DNA from: Sweltsa coloradensis
Taxonomy: Eukaryota > Arthropoda > Insecta > Plecoptera > Chloroperlidae
Length of the DNA stretch: 64,000 bases
Assembly: GCA_024449915.1 (NCBI GenBank)
Contig: JAMZAV010000299.1
Location: 310,001-374,000, forward strand
Reading direction: 5' to 3'
In this document: positions 1 through 10,393 of the stretch, one piece after another
How the letters are laid out: each line of letters starts with the position of its first letter
Position numbering within the stretch: position 1 is the stretch's first letter
Program-made: the position numbers and the translations under genes
Notes under the pieces: generated by a model
What the model was told of the DNA's origin: nothing
Databases searched by the model: none
Seen by the model: only the letters and a program-made list of their open reading frames with translations

Positions 1-769
1 TTGAACTTCTCGTACCCGAAATAGAAATAGTGCCAATTTCCACGTTAGTTTCACTTTTTGCACTTAATTTGCCATTAGGCCTAGGCCCTTTACTCCACTA
101 TTTTTGTATTCTTTTTCTACGCCTTATAATATTCTAATACTACTCAAATTTTATACTTTCAAATCCCGAAATATACACGAAATAATATGTATCGCGGATC
201 ACTTCTCGTGTCTTATATTTAATTTCACGCTCGTAGTTTCGATCAACTGTGTGTATAATCATATTCGATGCCTCAAGCGAAAACGACAGAAGTGTAAATG
301 ATCAGAAAAAATACAATTTCGTTTCTACTAATAAATTAATACAACTAAGGAACCCCGAAATACTAATTCACTATGCTTAATCTTGCTGTCTTACAGGACC
401 ACTAGTATTATTACTAGACCGCATTATTATTCGATGCAATTCAGTGTTAACGTTCTTCCACTGTGGCTTAACTTAAGACAAAATTACATATTCGCATATA
501 TATTTTTTACTACCAAGGAGAGACGTCTCATGAACACTCGTTTTGTACTTCTTCCAAAAATTCGTATTTAAAAAAATAAATAATGGGAACCTTAGGTAAT
601 GTTTGTTAATTTACCCTGTTTTCACAAGTTTCCATTACACAAAAAACTAGTGCACGTTTTGTCCTTTTTAGGCTATTTTACGCTGTAAACGACGAATGCA
701 CGTGTGAGATCAAATTACATAGTCTTATAACATTTATGCTTCCGGTCCTGTGGGTACTAAGTTTTAAAA
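1..769. other. AT-rich stretch, no gene seen
   Basis: AT-rich sequence. The open frames here are under 70 codons, of low complexity and resemble no family I know. No repeat shared with the rest of the window was noticed before the HLN element that begins at 770. Confidence 0.6.
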
Positions 770-1509
770 CTAGGAAGCTTCGCAAACGCTTTTTAAGACG
801 CGTTGATGGATGACCATTTTAATTATAAAATTTTAATATTAATTTAAAATAATAAAAACATATTAACACGGCCATACAAAGCAATCATTAGGTCTGTTGG
901 ATCTTTGATTGTTATAACAAGGCTGTGGGTAAGGTATAAAATTCATGTGAAGTTTTCATACAAGGCTGTGAGAAAGATCTAAATCTATTTTCGTGCTATT
1001 TGGCGGATTCTGACCAAAACGGGTGGGGCTACAACGTTTATATTTCACATGGACATTAATGTAAGGGTGATGTATTGACTTTTGAAAGAAAAAGATGAAA
1101 AAGTTAGCCAGAATCTATAGAAATAAAGGTTTTAATATTTAACCACCTCAAAAAACTCAAAATAAAAACCTTATTTCTAAAGATTCTGGCTAACTTTTCA
1201 ACTTTTTCTTCCAAACGTCAATACATCACCATTACCTTAATGTGCATGTGAAATATAAACGTTGTATCCCACCCGTTTGGTCAGAATCGGCCCAAATGTC
1301 ACGAAAATATCGCACTAAAACCGAAAAAAATCGTAAAAGTACGATATTCTGAGAAATATTTCTTCGATTCCGTATCCATATCCGGATCCGATTCCAATGC
1401 CGTATTCGGGTAGAGAGCGAACAAACAGACAGAAAAAAAACAAAAAAAAACACACGAGCTAAATTTTTGGGGGGTCGGTGAAATTGAAGTCTTCGCTTCG
1501 CTCATCCAA
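770..1509 (-). mobile_element. HLN-A1 Helentron-like element, palindromic variant
   Basis: Read on the minus strand it starts TTGGATGAGCGAAGCG and ends in a GCTT-CCTAG terminus followed by T. Just inside the 3' end are an inverted GGATGAGC-like copy (degenerate here) and an AACGC/GCGTT-type hairpin. The centre is a large palindrome: the module running from the ATTCTGACCAAACGGGTGGGG region to the AGCCAGAATC region occurs twice in opposite orientation about an axis near 1145. A second copy with the same plan is at 22758-23553, so the palindrome belongs to a subfamily and is not a local accident. No Rep/helicase frame is present, so it is non-autonomous. The Helentron assignment rests on the ends only. 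Confidence 0.7.
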
Positions 1510-1710
1510 AAATCGATAATAATAAACACTTGCTCATGGGAACGAACAAGGTTTTCGTGCGGGCGTTAGGAGACAGGGCCTAAGAAGACTTTTAGTCTTC
1601 TTAGCCCCGCTTCGCAACGTGTAGCACAACCGTCGGTCACAGGGGCTTAGAAGCCAAAAAAAGGTCCGGGGGCTTAGGAGACAGGGGCTTAGAAGCGGAC
1701 ACCGTAAAAT
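1510..1710. repeat. Short G-rich direct repeats with a hairpin
   Basis: The motif GGGGCTTAGGAGACAGG and relatives (GGGGCTTAGAAG) recur several times. At 1576-1607 a near-perfect stem (CCTAAGAAGACT, loop TTT, AGTCTTCTTAG) forms a hairpin. It lies between two HLN copies. There is no evidence of a protein or of a known RNA. Confidence 0.45.
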
Positions 1711-2048
1711 TAAGGTTCTTTAAAAAAAAATCATTACAAACAGATAGAGCAACAGATAGTAGTTGTTATAAATCGAAAAAAAATTAGAAAAATGCGTAAA
1801 ATTGCGATTATCATGAGAAATAATTTTTCGATTGCGCTCAAATTTCACACGAATATATTATTAATTCATAAAATTTAGGTTCTGTGAAAAAAATCATCAC
1901 AATCGGATAAAGCATGTGGGTGCTATAAGTCGATTTTTTTTAATCCTAAAAAATGTTAAAATTGCGATTTTTAGGAGAAATAATTTTTCAATTGAGCTCA
2001 AAAACGTGGCAGTTATGAGTTCAAAGATTTTGAAGGCCTCCAAAATTT
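1711..2048 (-). mobile_element. HLN-A2 fragment with two tandem units
   Basis: Carries the A2 internal unit (CGAATATATTAATTCATAAAAT, GGTTCTGTGAAAAAATCATTACAATCGG and TATAAGTCG blocks) twice, about 157 bp apart. The unit matches those at 32762-33561 and 61068-61849. Both element ends are missing; it abuts the next HLN copy at about 2049. Confidence 0.6.
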
Positions 2049-2465
2049 TTGAATGAGCGAAGCGAAGACTTCAATTTCACTGACCCCCCAAAAGATTTAG
2101 CTCGGGTGTTTTTTTTTTTTTTTTTGTCTGTTCGCACGATTCCGGGCAAACGGCATAAGCGATCTTGATGAAAATTGAAGGGGACCTTCGAAATCTCTAA
2201 ACTTAGACATGCCACGTTTTAGGGTACAATCAAAGAAATATTTCTCATGAATATCGTACTTTTACGATTTTTTCGATTTTTAGTGCGATATTTTCGTGAC
2301 ATTTGGGCCGATTCTGGCCAAACGGGTGGGGCTACAACGTTCATATTTCACATGGACATTAAGGTTATGCATGGTGATGTAGTACCTTTTGAAAGAAAAA
2401 GTTGAAAAAGTTAGCCAGAATCCATAGAAATAAAGGTTTTAATATGAGTTTTTTGAGGTTTATAA
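2049..2465 (+). mobile_element. HLN-A1 copy, 3' truncated
   Basis: Begins TTGAATGAGCGAAGCGAAG (one mismatch to the family), then the poly-T/GTCTGTTTG tract, the GGGCAAACGGCATA block, the CCACGTTTT-GGGTACAATC block and the ACCAAACGGGTGGGGCTACAACG block. It stops after the TTGAGGTTTATAA block, exactly where the next copy starts, and lacks the 3' hairpin and CCTAG. This is a head-to-tail arrangement with the following copy. Confidence 0.7.
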
Positions 2466-3066
2466 TTGGATGAGCGAAGCGAAGACTTCAATTTCACCGA
2501 TCCCCCAAAAAATTTAGCTCCAGTGTTTTTTTGTTTGTCTGTTTGTTTGTTTTTATTTTTGTTTTTTTTTGTCTGTTTTTTCGCTCTCTACCAGGCAAAC
2601 GGCATATCCGATCTTGAAGAAAATTGGAGGGGACCTTCGAAATCTCTAAACTTAGACTTGCTACGTTTTTGGGTACAATCGAAGAAATATTTCTCATGAA
2701 TATCGTACTTTTACGATTTTTTTCGATTTTTAGTGCGATATTTTCGTGACATTTGAGCCGATTCTGACCAAACGGGTGGGGCTACAACGTTCATATTTCA
2801 CATGGACATTAAGGTAATGGTGATGTATTGCTTTCTGAAAGAAAAAGTTGAAAAAGTTAGCCAGAATCTATAGAAATAAAGCTTTTAATATAAGTTTTTT
2901 ACGGTAAATAATACCAATTGACAAGTAACAATAGGAACTTGACAACAATCACCTACAATGCGTAGGCAGAAAAACAAAGCACTTGCAAAAGTAAAGATAT
3001 CCCACGCAAACTACAAACTTAAAAAAGCTCATCCATCAACGCGGCGGGACTTTAGCGTTTTCCTAG
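2466..3066 (+). mobile_element. HLN-A1 copy with both ends
   Basis: One of the most complete A1 copies. It has the 5' TTGGATGAGCGAAGCGAAG; the internal block order seen in all A1 copies; then the tail CTTGACAACAATCACCTACAATGC; the inverted GCTCATCCATCAACGCG; the AACGC...GCGTT hairpin; and the final CCTAG followed by T. The three-frame peptides seen across it recur between copies only because the DNA recurs; no family domain is visible. About 600 bp. Confidence 0.8.
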
Positions 3067-3215
3067 TAACAATTAACAAGTAACAATAGAAACTTGACAA
3101 CAATCACCTACAATGCATTCAAAAAGCACTTGCAAAGGAAAAGTGGTCCTACGCAAACTAAAAACTTACAAAAAAGCTCATCCATCAACGCGGCGGGACT
3201 TAATCGGTTTCCTAG
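3067..3215 (+). mobile_element. Duplicated HLN-A1 3' end
   Basis: A second copy of the last 150 bp of A1 (AACAATTAACAAGTAACAAT through GCTCATCCATCAACGCGG to CCTAG then T) directly follows the complete element. Two 3' termini therefore stand in tandem. The hairpin here is weaker (TTAATCGGTTT in place of TTTAGCGTTTT). Confidence 0.75.
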
Positions 3216-3372
3216 TTTATCGCAATTGGAGTATCGTTTTAGTCGGAATCATGAAACACACAAAAATACAAACAGAAAAAAAGAAAGAAAGAAGAAAAAA
3301 CAAAAACATTCCGGATTTTTTTCGCCAGTGTAGTGAAATGGAATCTTCGCTTTGCTCGCTACGCTCATCCAA
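3216..3372 (-). mobile_element. HLN-A2 5'-end fragment
   Basis: On the minus strand it begins TTGGATGAGCGTAGCGAGC, then GATTCCATTTCACTACACTGG, as in the A2 copy at 61068. It breaks off after the CGATTGCGATAAA region. Only the 5' third of the element remains. Confidence 0.6.
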
Positions 3373-3818
3373 CGAGAAAACCAGCTCGTAAAGTTTGTTT
3401 CTGGATGAGCGAAGCGAAGACTTCAAATTTCACTGACCCCCCAAAAAATTAGCTCCAATGTTTTTTGTTTTGTTTTTCTGTCTGTTTGTTCGCACTCTAC
3501 CGGGCAAACGGCATATGCGATCTTGATGAAAATTGGAGGGGACCTTCGAAGTCTCTGAACTTAGACTTGCCACGTTTTTGGGTACAATCGAAGAAATATT
3601 TCTCATGAATATTGTACTTTTGCGATTTTTTTCGATTTTTAGTGCGATATTTTCGTTACATTTGGGCCGATTCTGACCAAACGGTTAGGGCTACAACGTT
3701 CATATTTTACATGGACATTAAGGTAATGGTGATGTATTGCTTTTTGAAAGAATAAGTTTAAAAAATTAGCCAGAATCCATTGAATAAAGGTTTAAATATG
3801 AGTTTTTTTAGGTTTATA

Positions 3819-4449
3819 CAGTGGCGGATCTAGGACATAATCATGGGGGGGGCGATTTGCATGTGCATGTACAGTCGTGGTAAAGGGATTAAGCGCGTGT
3901 ACGTACGGGCAGAGCCCCCCATTAATTGCGCCCCAGGCGAAAATTTTGAAAATCAGGTTTTTAGAGTGCATTTGGTGCGTTTTAGAAAAAAGTGGTGGGC
4001 GGAATGTAATACGGAAACAATGTAGTTTGTGTGCACCAATTTGTTTTGTAGTCATGTCGAGCTTACAATTTACAGCATTGACCTAGATTACAACATTATT
4101 ATTAACGTTTGATCTTATTTTTCAATTCATCATTTTATTTATTTATTAAACGTCTATCCTATTTAGTTAAAAAACGATTCACATAAGAGGACAACTTAAT
4201 AAATCGAAGTACACTGATGCAGACACATTTCAGAGGCAAACTGATTATTTCTGACAACATAAAGGAAAGTTGATTTTTATTGGGAGTTTTAAATAAATAG
4301 CGCCGCAGGTGAAAATTTTGAAAATCAGGTTTTTAGAGTGCATTTGGTGCGTGCACAATAAAATAATAAAATCATTTTTTTTAATTTTTAAAGAATCATG
4401 GGGGGGGCGATCGCCCCACCGCCCCCCCCCCCCCCCGTATCCGCCACTG
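3819..4449. mobile_element. hAT-1 non-autonomous element, nested
   Basis: Terminal inverted repeats CAGTGGCGGAT.C and G.ATCCGCCACTG, each followed inward by a run of G or C. The left flank GGTTTATA and the right flank TTTAAAAT are compatible with a decayed 8-bp duplication, but not a clean one. Its better-preserved relative at 56685-57618 has a perfect 8-bp duplication, which sets the superfamily. The block GAAAATTTTGAAAATCAGG...GTGCATTTGGTGCG occurs twice inside (3938-3985 and about 4310-4353), an internal duplication. A LINE-like 3' tail lies at about 4125-4205. Confidence 0.75.
4125..4205 (-). repeat. LINE-type 3' tail inside hAT-1
   Basis: On the minus strand: GTTGTCCTC, then an AACTAAATAGGATAGACGT tail, then a TAAA-type repeat. 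The same string occurs free-standing at 40320-40446 and inside the other hAT-1 copy at about 57005-57085. Its equal position in both hAT copies means it was part of the hAT before that spread. Confidence 0.6.
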
Positions 4450-4619
4450 TTTAAAATAACAATCAACAAGTAACAATAGAAACTTGACAACAATCACCGA
4501 CAATGCGTTGCAAAGGTAAAGTGGTTCCACGCAAACTAAAAACCTACAAAAAAGCTCATTCATCAACGCGACTTAAAAAGCGTTCGCGAGGCGGCCTAGT
4601 GTATTTAGTACTGTATGTG

Positions 4620-5023
4620 TGTTGAGATGTCAGCTCTCTACCGGACAAAGTCTACCCCGATCTCGACGAAATTTTCAAGGGGCCTTTGAATTCTTTTAGC
4701 TTGGACTTGACACTTTTTCGAAACACTCGTAAACATGTTTATCATGTGAATCATACTTTTACGAGTTTTGTCCCATTTTTTGCACGATTGTTTGTCTGCT
4801 TATTCGCTCTCTATTGGACAAACCAAAATCTTCAATCAATCTTGACGAAAGTTCGAGCGTCTCTTCGAAATCTATGAACTTGTCAAATGCCACGTTTTCG
4901 CGTCCAATCGAAAAATTATATACAATAAAAACGCACTTTTACTATTATTTTTAATGTTGAAATGCAGAGATACAGGCCAAATACAAACACGCTCATTCAT
5001 CAAACGTTCGAGAAGCGGCCTAA
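4620..5023 (+). mobile_element. Degenerate HLN pieces
   Basis: Two diverged copies of the A1 internal block (CTCTCTACCGGACAAA at about 4634 and CTCTCTATTGGACAAACC at about 4806) followed by GCTCATTCATCAAACGTT and a terminal CCTAA. It is more diverged than the other copies, so probably older. Confidence 0.5.
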
Positions 5024-5144
5024 CGCAGTTCAATACGTACAGAGTTGAATCGCCACTGGCCGCAAATACTTGCTACTGTAACAGTGGCAACTGTTGATAC
5101 GCCCTCGTTAGGCCGCGTCGTTGGTCCTTTGGGAGATACGTCTT

Positions 5145-5260
5145 GTAAACTCGTTTGCCGGCTTCGTGGGTTGAGGGTACGAGCCCGATCAGAACATTGC
5201 TCTGCGAGGGCGTGGGTTTGGGTTCGAGTCCCACACGCTGGGATTGGTGTGACTGCGTTG
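5145..5260 (+). repeat. tRNA-like SINE remnant
   Basis: Contains a perfect pol III B-box type string GGTTCGAGTCC within a T-arm-like stem (GTTTGGG / CCCACAC). No convincing acceptor stem or A box is seen, so a functional tRNA is unlikely. A decayed SINE head is the simplest reading. Confidence 0.35.
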
Positions 5261-5334
5261 TGTCAGCACTATATTGACTCACTAGATCTTGAAAACTTGT
5301 GGGCTGATATCAAATACTAATGTAATGTGTATTT

Positions 5335-5436
5335 TAGACAAGGCTGGACAAAGTTATCGATATTTCGATATGATATCGATATTTCGATATGACATCGAAA
5401 TATGGAAATATTTTCGATATCGACAAATTGGACTTC
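5335..5436. repeat. TATCGATATTTCGATA-rich palindromic block
   Basis: Repeated and inverted TATCGATATTTCGATATGA strings. Such blocks form subterminal regions of some hAT elements, but no partner terminus is visible. It directly precedes the 47-bp array. Confidence 0.35.
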
Positions 5437-5442
5437 AAATCT

Positions 5443-5922
5443 CCTAGTAAATACGCCTGACTATAGACATGGTGGAGGTGACGGTTAGCCTAGTAAATAC
5501 GCCTGACTAATAGACATGGTGGAGGTGCCGGGTAGCCTAGTAAATACGCCTGACTAATAGACATGGTGGAGGTGCCGGGTAGCCTAGTAAATACGCCTGA
5601 CTAATAGACATGGTGGAGGTGCCGGGTAGCCTAGTAAATACGCCTGACTAATAGACATGGTGGAGGTGCCGGGTAGCCTAGTAAATACGCCTGACTAATA
5701 GACATGGTGGAGGTGCCGGTAGCCTAGTAAATACGCCTGACTAATAGACATGTTGGAGGGGCCGGGTAGCCTAGTAAATACGCCTGACTAATAGACATGG
5801 TGGAGGTGCCGGGCAGCCTAGTAAATACGCCTGACTAATAGACATGGTGGAGGTGCCGGGTAGCCTAGTAAATACGCCTGACTAATAGACATGGTGGAGG
5901 TGCCGGGTAGCCTAGTAAATAC
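5443..5922. repeat. 47-bp minisatellite, about ten units
   Basis: Unit CCTAGTAAATACGCCTGACT + AATAGACATGG + TGGAGGTGCCGGGTAG (47 bp), ten nearly identical units plus a 12-bp partial one. The first unit is the most diverged; a few single-base changes or deletions occur (the 5710-5770 units). High identity implies recent expansion or homogenisation. There are no spacers, so it is not a CRISPR array. Confidence 0.95.
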
Positions 5923-6639
5923 CCTAGAGTCATGAATGCCTGGCTAGTTTAATTATAAATCAAATACGAAAAAAATACCATAAACATATTGTAAAGTAAC
6001 ATACCGTATGTACAGATTATATAGCTAATTTTGGATATCCGAAAAAAAGATTTGGTTTTTAAAATGCTTATTTTTCAAATTATAGTAAAAAGAAAAACTT
6101 GATTTCAATCCATTTGTTCATATTATTACTATTATTGGGACTGAATCTTGGTTGCACATTGGTGAAAGAATAATAGGGGTTGTTTTCATTCAGTTTTAGA
6201 AATTGCAATAGAAGCCGATGAATCAAGTTTGCCCTCCCGTATATCAAGGATTGAGAGCTAGGGTTGTCAGGTGGCGAGTGTGGTCAGTGGGTAGTTCAAC
6301 CGTGAATACATGTTGGCAAGGTAACGACGATGCTAAACTGATCAATCTTATGGCTGATTGCTTTCGGGAATCAAAGATAATTTATAATTCATAACTAATT
6401 TCAACTATGGAATCATTAATGTCGCGATCAAATCCAGATTGGGTGACTTGAGCGCGAATAGTTTGTGATAACCGAACTTCAGTGAGTAGGCCTATACGGG
6501 AGGTGGAGGGGCGGATTATATAATCATAATTAAACTTTCTGGTATACTAGCCCCGCCCCCAAAACCAACAGGGCCACCAAGAACAATCTTTATCTTCCGT
6601 GTTGGAGGGTAGTGCCAACAATGAACGCATAACAATCGG
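5923..6639. other. No gene seen
   Basis: Mixed AT-rich sequence without a recognised repeat, frame or RNA. Confidence 0.5.
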
Positions 6640-6745
6640 AGGTCATGTTCGGTTTGTATCGTGAGACGTGACACACGCACGCACGCACCACGCACGCACG
6701 CACGCACGCACGGACAGCAAAGTGATGCACATGGTGAGCATCGTT
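6640..6745 (+). repeat. Repeat G fragment with (CACG)n
   Basis: ATGTTCGGTTTGTATCGTGA + GACGTGACAC matches pieces at 45008-45062, 58870-58935 (plus) and 15775-15830 (minus). It runs into an ACGC/CACG microsatellite at about 6675-6712. The nature of the element is unknown. Confidence 0.55.
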
Positions 6746-6804
6746 CCGCAACAAGAGCAGCCGAAAGATGAACCATGAGCAATGACATACATTCATTTTA
6801 GAAG

Positions 6805-7423
6805 TTAAGGCTGTGTGTTCACCAAAATCCAAAATATGCAAAGAACAGTAGTTAAAGAGTATGATCATTAATCACAGTCTTTTGAAAAGATCAAAATATA
6901 TTTTTTGATTTTTTTGGTCGATGCATTTTTCCTCTATTGCTACTTTTTTGAACGATTTTTGGTGCTAAGTTTTTCCAAAAAGTTTACCATTGGATGGCTG
7001 ATATTTGTATTATAGCTTACACTCATCTTTGACTATAGAATGTGTTATTTTGAAATGTGTATCTTCAATACCTTACATTTTACAGTGTATTATATTTTCC
7101 GGTACTTTTGTGGTATTTGTACCGTCAAAAGAAAAAAAAGGAAGCTCTTAAGAAAGCTATATATTTCAAAATACCACATTCTATAGTCAAAGATGAGTGT
7201 AAGCTACAATAAAAATATCAGCCATCCAAATGGTATACTTTTGGAAAAACTCAGCACCAAAAATCGTTAAAAAAAAGTAGCAATAGAGGAAAAATGCATC
7301 GACCAAAAAAATAATAAAAATATATTTTGATCTTTTCAAAATGCTGTGATTAATGATCATACTCTATAACTACGGTGTTATGAATATTTTGGATTTTGGT
7401 TTTTGGTGAACACACAGCCTTAA
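6805..7423. mobile_element. TTAA-flanked foldback element
   Basis: Flanked by TTAA on both sides, with termini GGCTGTGTGTTCACC and GGTGAACACACAGCC. The two halves are inverted copies of each other over about 270 bp (AGAGTATGATCATTAATCAC, GGATGGCTGATATTT and ACTCATCTTTGACTATAGAA all recur inverted), with a central spacer near 7095-7140. A TTAA duplication is typical of piggyBac and Kolobok families. There is no transposase. A decayed partial relative is at about 9858-9935. Confidence 0.8.
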
Positions 7424-7848
7424 GCTAGCTCGCTGTTTTTGTTGTATCGTTGTACACAAACGTGACTAATAAAACACTTGAATGATACAATAACAAAATT
7501 ACTAAGTTATTATGAGCAACGCGTAAAACGTTGCATTTGCGCCAGTCTGCAGCTGCAATATGGCAACGCCGTGAAGGTAAAACCGGAATAAGTTTCAAAG
7601 CGTATCGTCAAGATTGTACTTAAAACAGTTTTACTATGCTGCTATGCAACATGCTAACGAGAGCTAGGAGAGGAGATGACATTACTTTTTATTGCGCACT
7701 TACACAGCAATAAAGTGTCGGACGTTAGCATTTTACCATCGCTCGTGCTCGTGGCAAATGTCTCGCTCGCGTTTCCTAGGTTCATATTCACGACCAAGCC
7801 TACTCTCTTCGGGGCACGTGTAGGCAAACTGCTACTATAATCCTCGCC
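7424..7848. other. No gene seen
   Basis: No repeat or coding signal recognised. The long minus-strand open frame that spans this stretch and the next element (7654-8127) is explained by the hAT-like sequence and is not a gene. Confidence 0.5.
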
Positions 7849-8122
7849 CAGTGTACGCAGGAATATATTTCTGTAGGGGGAGGGGGGGCAAGAGCAAGCT
7901 ATAACTGCGAAGAAAGGTGCTCCACAAAGACGCGATCGGGGGTGAATCGGTGAGAAGTTAATGTGCTTGCTGAACGGAAAAAGAATAGATAAATTTATAA
8001 AATGTAGCCTATTTAATGTTTGGCGCACACATATAGATGATTTGCAGAATATAATTAAAGCTGGGATTTGGGGGGGAACAAGCCCCCCCCCCCGAGCAAC
8101 TCCCCCCCTAAATACGCCACTG
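7849..8122. mobile_element. hAT-like MITE
   Basis: Left end CAGTGTACGCAGG, right end CTAAATACGCCACTG; both are followed inward by poly-G/poly-C runs as in the other hAT elements here. Flanks TCCTCGCC and CCCACACC agree at 5 of 8 bases, consistent with an eroded 8-bp duplication. Confidence 0.55.
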
Positions 8123-10053
8123 CCCACACCACGTTACAGAATATGACTTGACAACGTGGTCCGCAGAGGCCACGAGACTCCCGTCAGTAGTGACGAATAA
8201 GGAAGTAAACGTTGTATTTAGGGTGCGAGGGAGATTCTAAAGTAAGCCCCCACCCCCACCCACCCTCCGCAGTCTGCACAGAACCAGATCAAACTCAAAG
8301 ACTTCCCGACCGATAATCGTAATCGAAATGTTATCTTTTCGGGGGAGTCAGACTCACAGACATATATTATACGGGGAGAAGTTGAGCGAGCGTGAACAGA
8401 TAACTAAAAGCTTTGTCGACAGGGAGGTTATAGGTTAACGTGGAACAGAGGGCGTGTGTCGTGTGGACGCGGACCAGGGTGCAACTCTACGACGAGCAAC
8501 GTGAAACCGCCAGCTCACACTTTCCTAAATTTAGCTTATTTCAAGCCAGACAATTAGTTGAGATGTTAGGGCTTACTCCCTAGACAATTCTGCAGCTAAG
8601 AATTATAAATAGACGTAGCAGGAATGTTGACAATATTTCTTCGAAACACAGAAAACAATTCATTAGGCAGCGCACACTTAGAAAAAGCCATTAGCAGGAG
8701 TAGGCTACGCCCTGATCTGATCCCCTGGCACAACAAACAACGTCACGGCGCATGGTATGGTAGTTGCCATCCACTCACTTCCACAGGAGTAGGCTACGTT
8801 CACAATCAATCTAAACACGCTGTTCCTCGTAGTCGTACACCGCTCTAACGTGATTCTCCGACGGACGTTCCTTCACCACGAGTTAACGCCCTGATGACTA
8901 CAAATAAGCAATTACAATGTGCCGTGCCTAGGCTCACCTCACCTCAGAACTAGTTTATAGGGAACAGTTCTCAATCTCAAGTTTCAGTTTAAACTAGACG
9001 CTCGAATCATTATTCACTATGGTTATCAATATAAAACGATTTTAATACGACAGTGTGCTCAGAAATGTTGTACGAAGGCTAAGGTAGTGCTACACCCAGT
9101 GATTATTATTTCTTAACTAACCCAAAGTAGCCTACCTAAAACATCATGTCAGCGTGGCCGTGGAGTAGCTAGACAGAACGTATAATTATTTCGGTAGCCT
9201 CCGAAAATTAAGGAACAACGTTGCCATCATACCTTAATTTTGAAACGATAATTATTGTTATTGAACTTTTTTACATTCAACATTCATACCTTGGTTGTAT
9301 TCGAGATTGTCAAGAAATGAAATGAAGATAAGCTCTGCTCAGGTCAGGTTTGTGTGGCGGAGCAGCTGTTGACAGTTGACACAACGATACAGATATGGAC
9401 CATGCCAGCTGGTTGACATACATCACCTCTTGTCCCGCAGCTCAGCACAGGAAGCACAAGGGATGAACATCAACTTGAGATGGTAAATGTGGTTCTTGTT
9501 TGCTAGGGTTCAGGAACGGAAGTTCTAACGGCTTGGTTTGGTCAACACGAAAGTCAATCAGGGTGGTAGATGGCGTGTCAGTCAACACGACACGTCACTT
9601 TGCACAGTTTTATTGATCAACTAGCAAGTACTTTTTAGATTAATTATTCCAAACACATGTCAGGTATTAAACTCATGTAAATGGCAATAATGTATAAAAA
9701 CGAAACGACAATTTTTACCGGGATAAGAAAATAATAATTAGAAATAACTCATTGCATTCAAAGGTAAGTGCATGCAATAAGCCAACTGTTCAGATCGTAT
9801 GCTTTGCGGGGAGTTACAGCCAGTAATTTCATGAAAGTCCCCATATTGGGAATATGAATCAACCAAAAAACAAATAAAAATATTTTGATCTTCATAGAAG
9901 TGTGACCGTAACTACTGTTTTATGTACACCTCGTGATATGTATTGTGAGGATAGTTTCCCTGTTCCCCTGACCACAGATGATATATTACACTCCAATCTG
10001 TTATCTGTGCCCCTAACCTGTGCCCTGGCTGTTAATGCAGTCTAATACATTAT
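8123..10053. other. No gene seen
   Basis: No protein or RNA gene supported. At about 9858-9935 a diverged piece of the 6805 foldback family can be seen (ATATTTTGATCTT followed by ACTACTGTTTTATG). The remainder looks like single-copy sequence. Confidence 0.5.
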
Positions 10054-10382
10054 TTAGAGATACGTTTTTTAAAAAGCATTTTAGGTTTTTGATGCTAAAT
10101 AGGTGGCATTAATATTTTATAATACGCCACAAAATGCTAGTTTTTACTAAAACAATGGTTTTACATACCTATTAAAAGTACTTTATCAATATATTCTAGC
10201 ATAGTATGTGGCTTATGTTTAATTGAAATGTTCCCATAATTCATCATTTACCAATAGAAGTCCAAGAAACACACCACATTTAGGATATTGATGGAAAGGA
10301 AAAAAATGCTGCAAAATGCTAAAATTTGAAAAATAAATGCTAAATATTCTAAATTTAAATGTTTAAGAAACGTATCTCTCCA
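10054..10382. mobile_element. MITE with AGAGATACGTTT ends
   Basis: Terminal inverted repeats AGAGATACGTTT / AAACGTATCTCT, with AT-rich inner sequence holding inverted pieces such as AAAATGCTA / TAGCATTTT. The flanks give no clear duplication. The termini resemble hAT-type ends, which is inference only. Confidence 0.5.
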
Positions 10383-10393
10383 TGTGTGTGTTA

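Larger units (their letters stand above)
3402..4599 (+). mobile_element. HLN-A1 copy interrupted by a hAT element
   Basis: 5' end TGGATGAGCGAAGCGAAG at 3402; 3' end with inverted GCTCATTCATCAACGCG, a GCGTT hairpin arm and CCTAG then T at 4599. The internal blocks are in normal order but are split between the GGTTTATA block and the AACAATCAACAAGTAAC block by a 631-bp hAT-like insertion (3819-4449). The HLN copy is therefore older than that hAT insertion. Confidence 0.75.

Noticed and set aside
2466..2699. Recurrent peptide around SKSLNLDLPRFWVQSKKYFS in many HLN copies
   Set aside because: It recurs because the DNA is repeated; other frames are equally open, there is no common start, and poly-T tracts break it. 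Kept only as a conserved-block observation.
5443..5922. CRISPR-like regular array
   Set aside because: The 47-bp units are contiguous with no unique spacers, and the setting is a eukaryotic repeat region.
7654..8127. 157-codon minus-strand open frame
   Set aside because: It runs through the hAT-like MITE and its G/C homopolymers; no domain, and the Gly-rich start is the poly-G tract.
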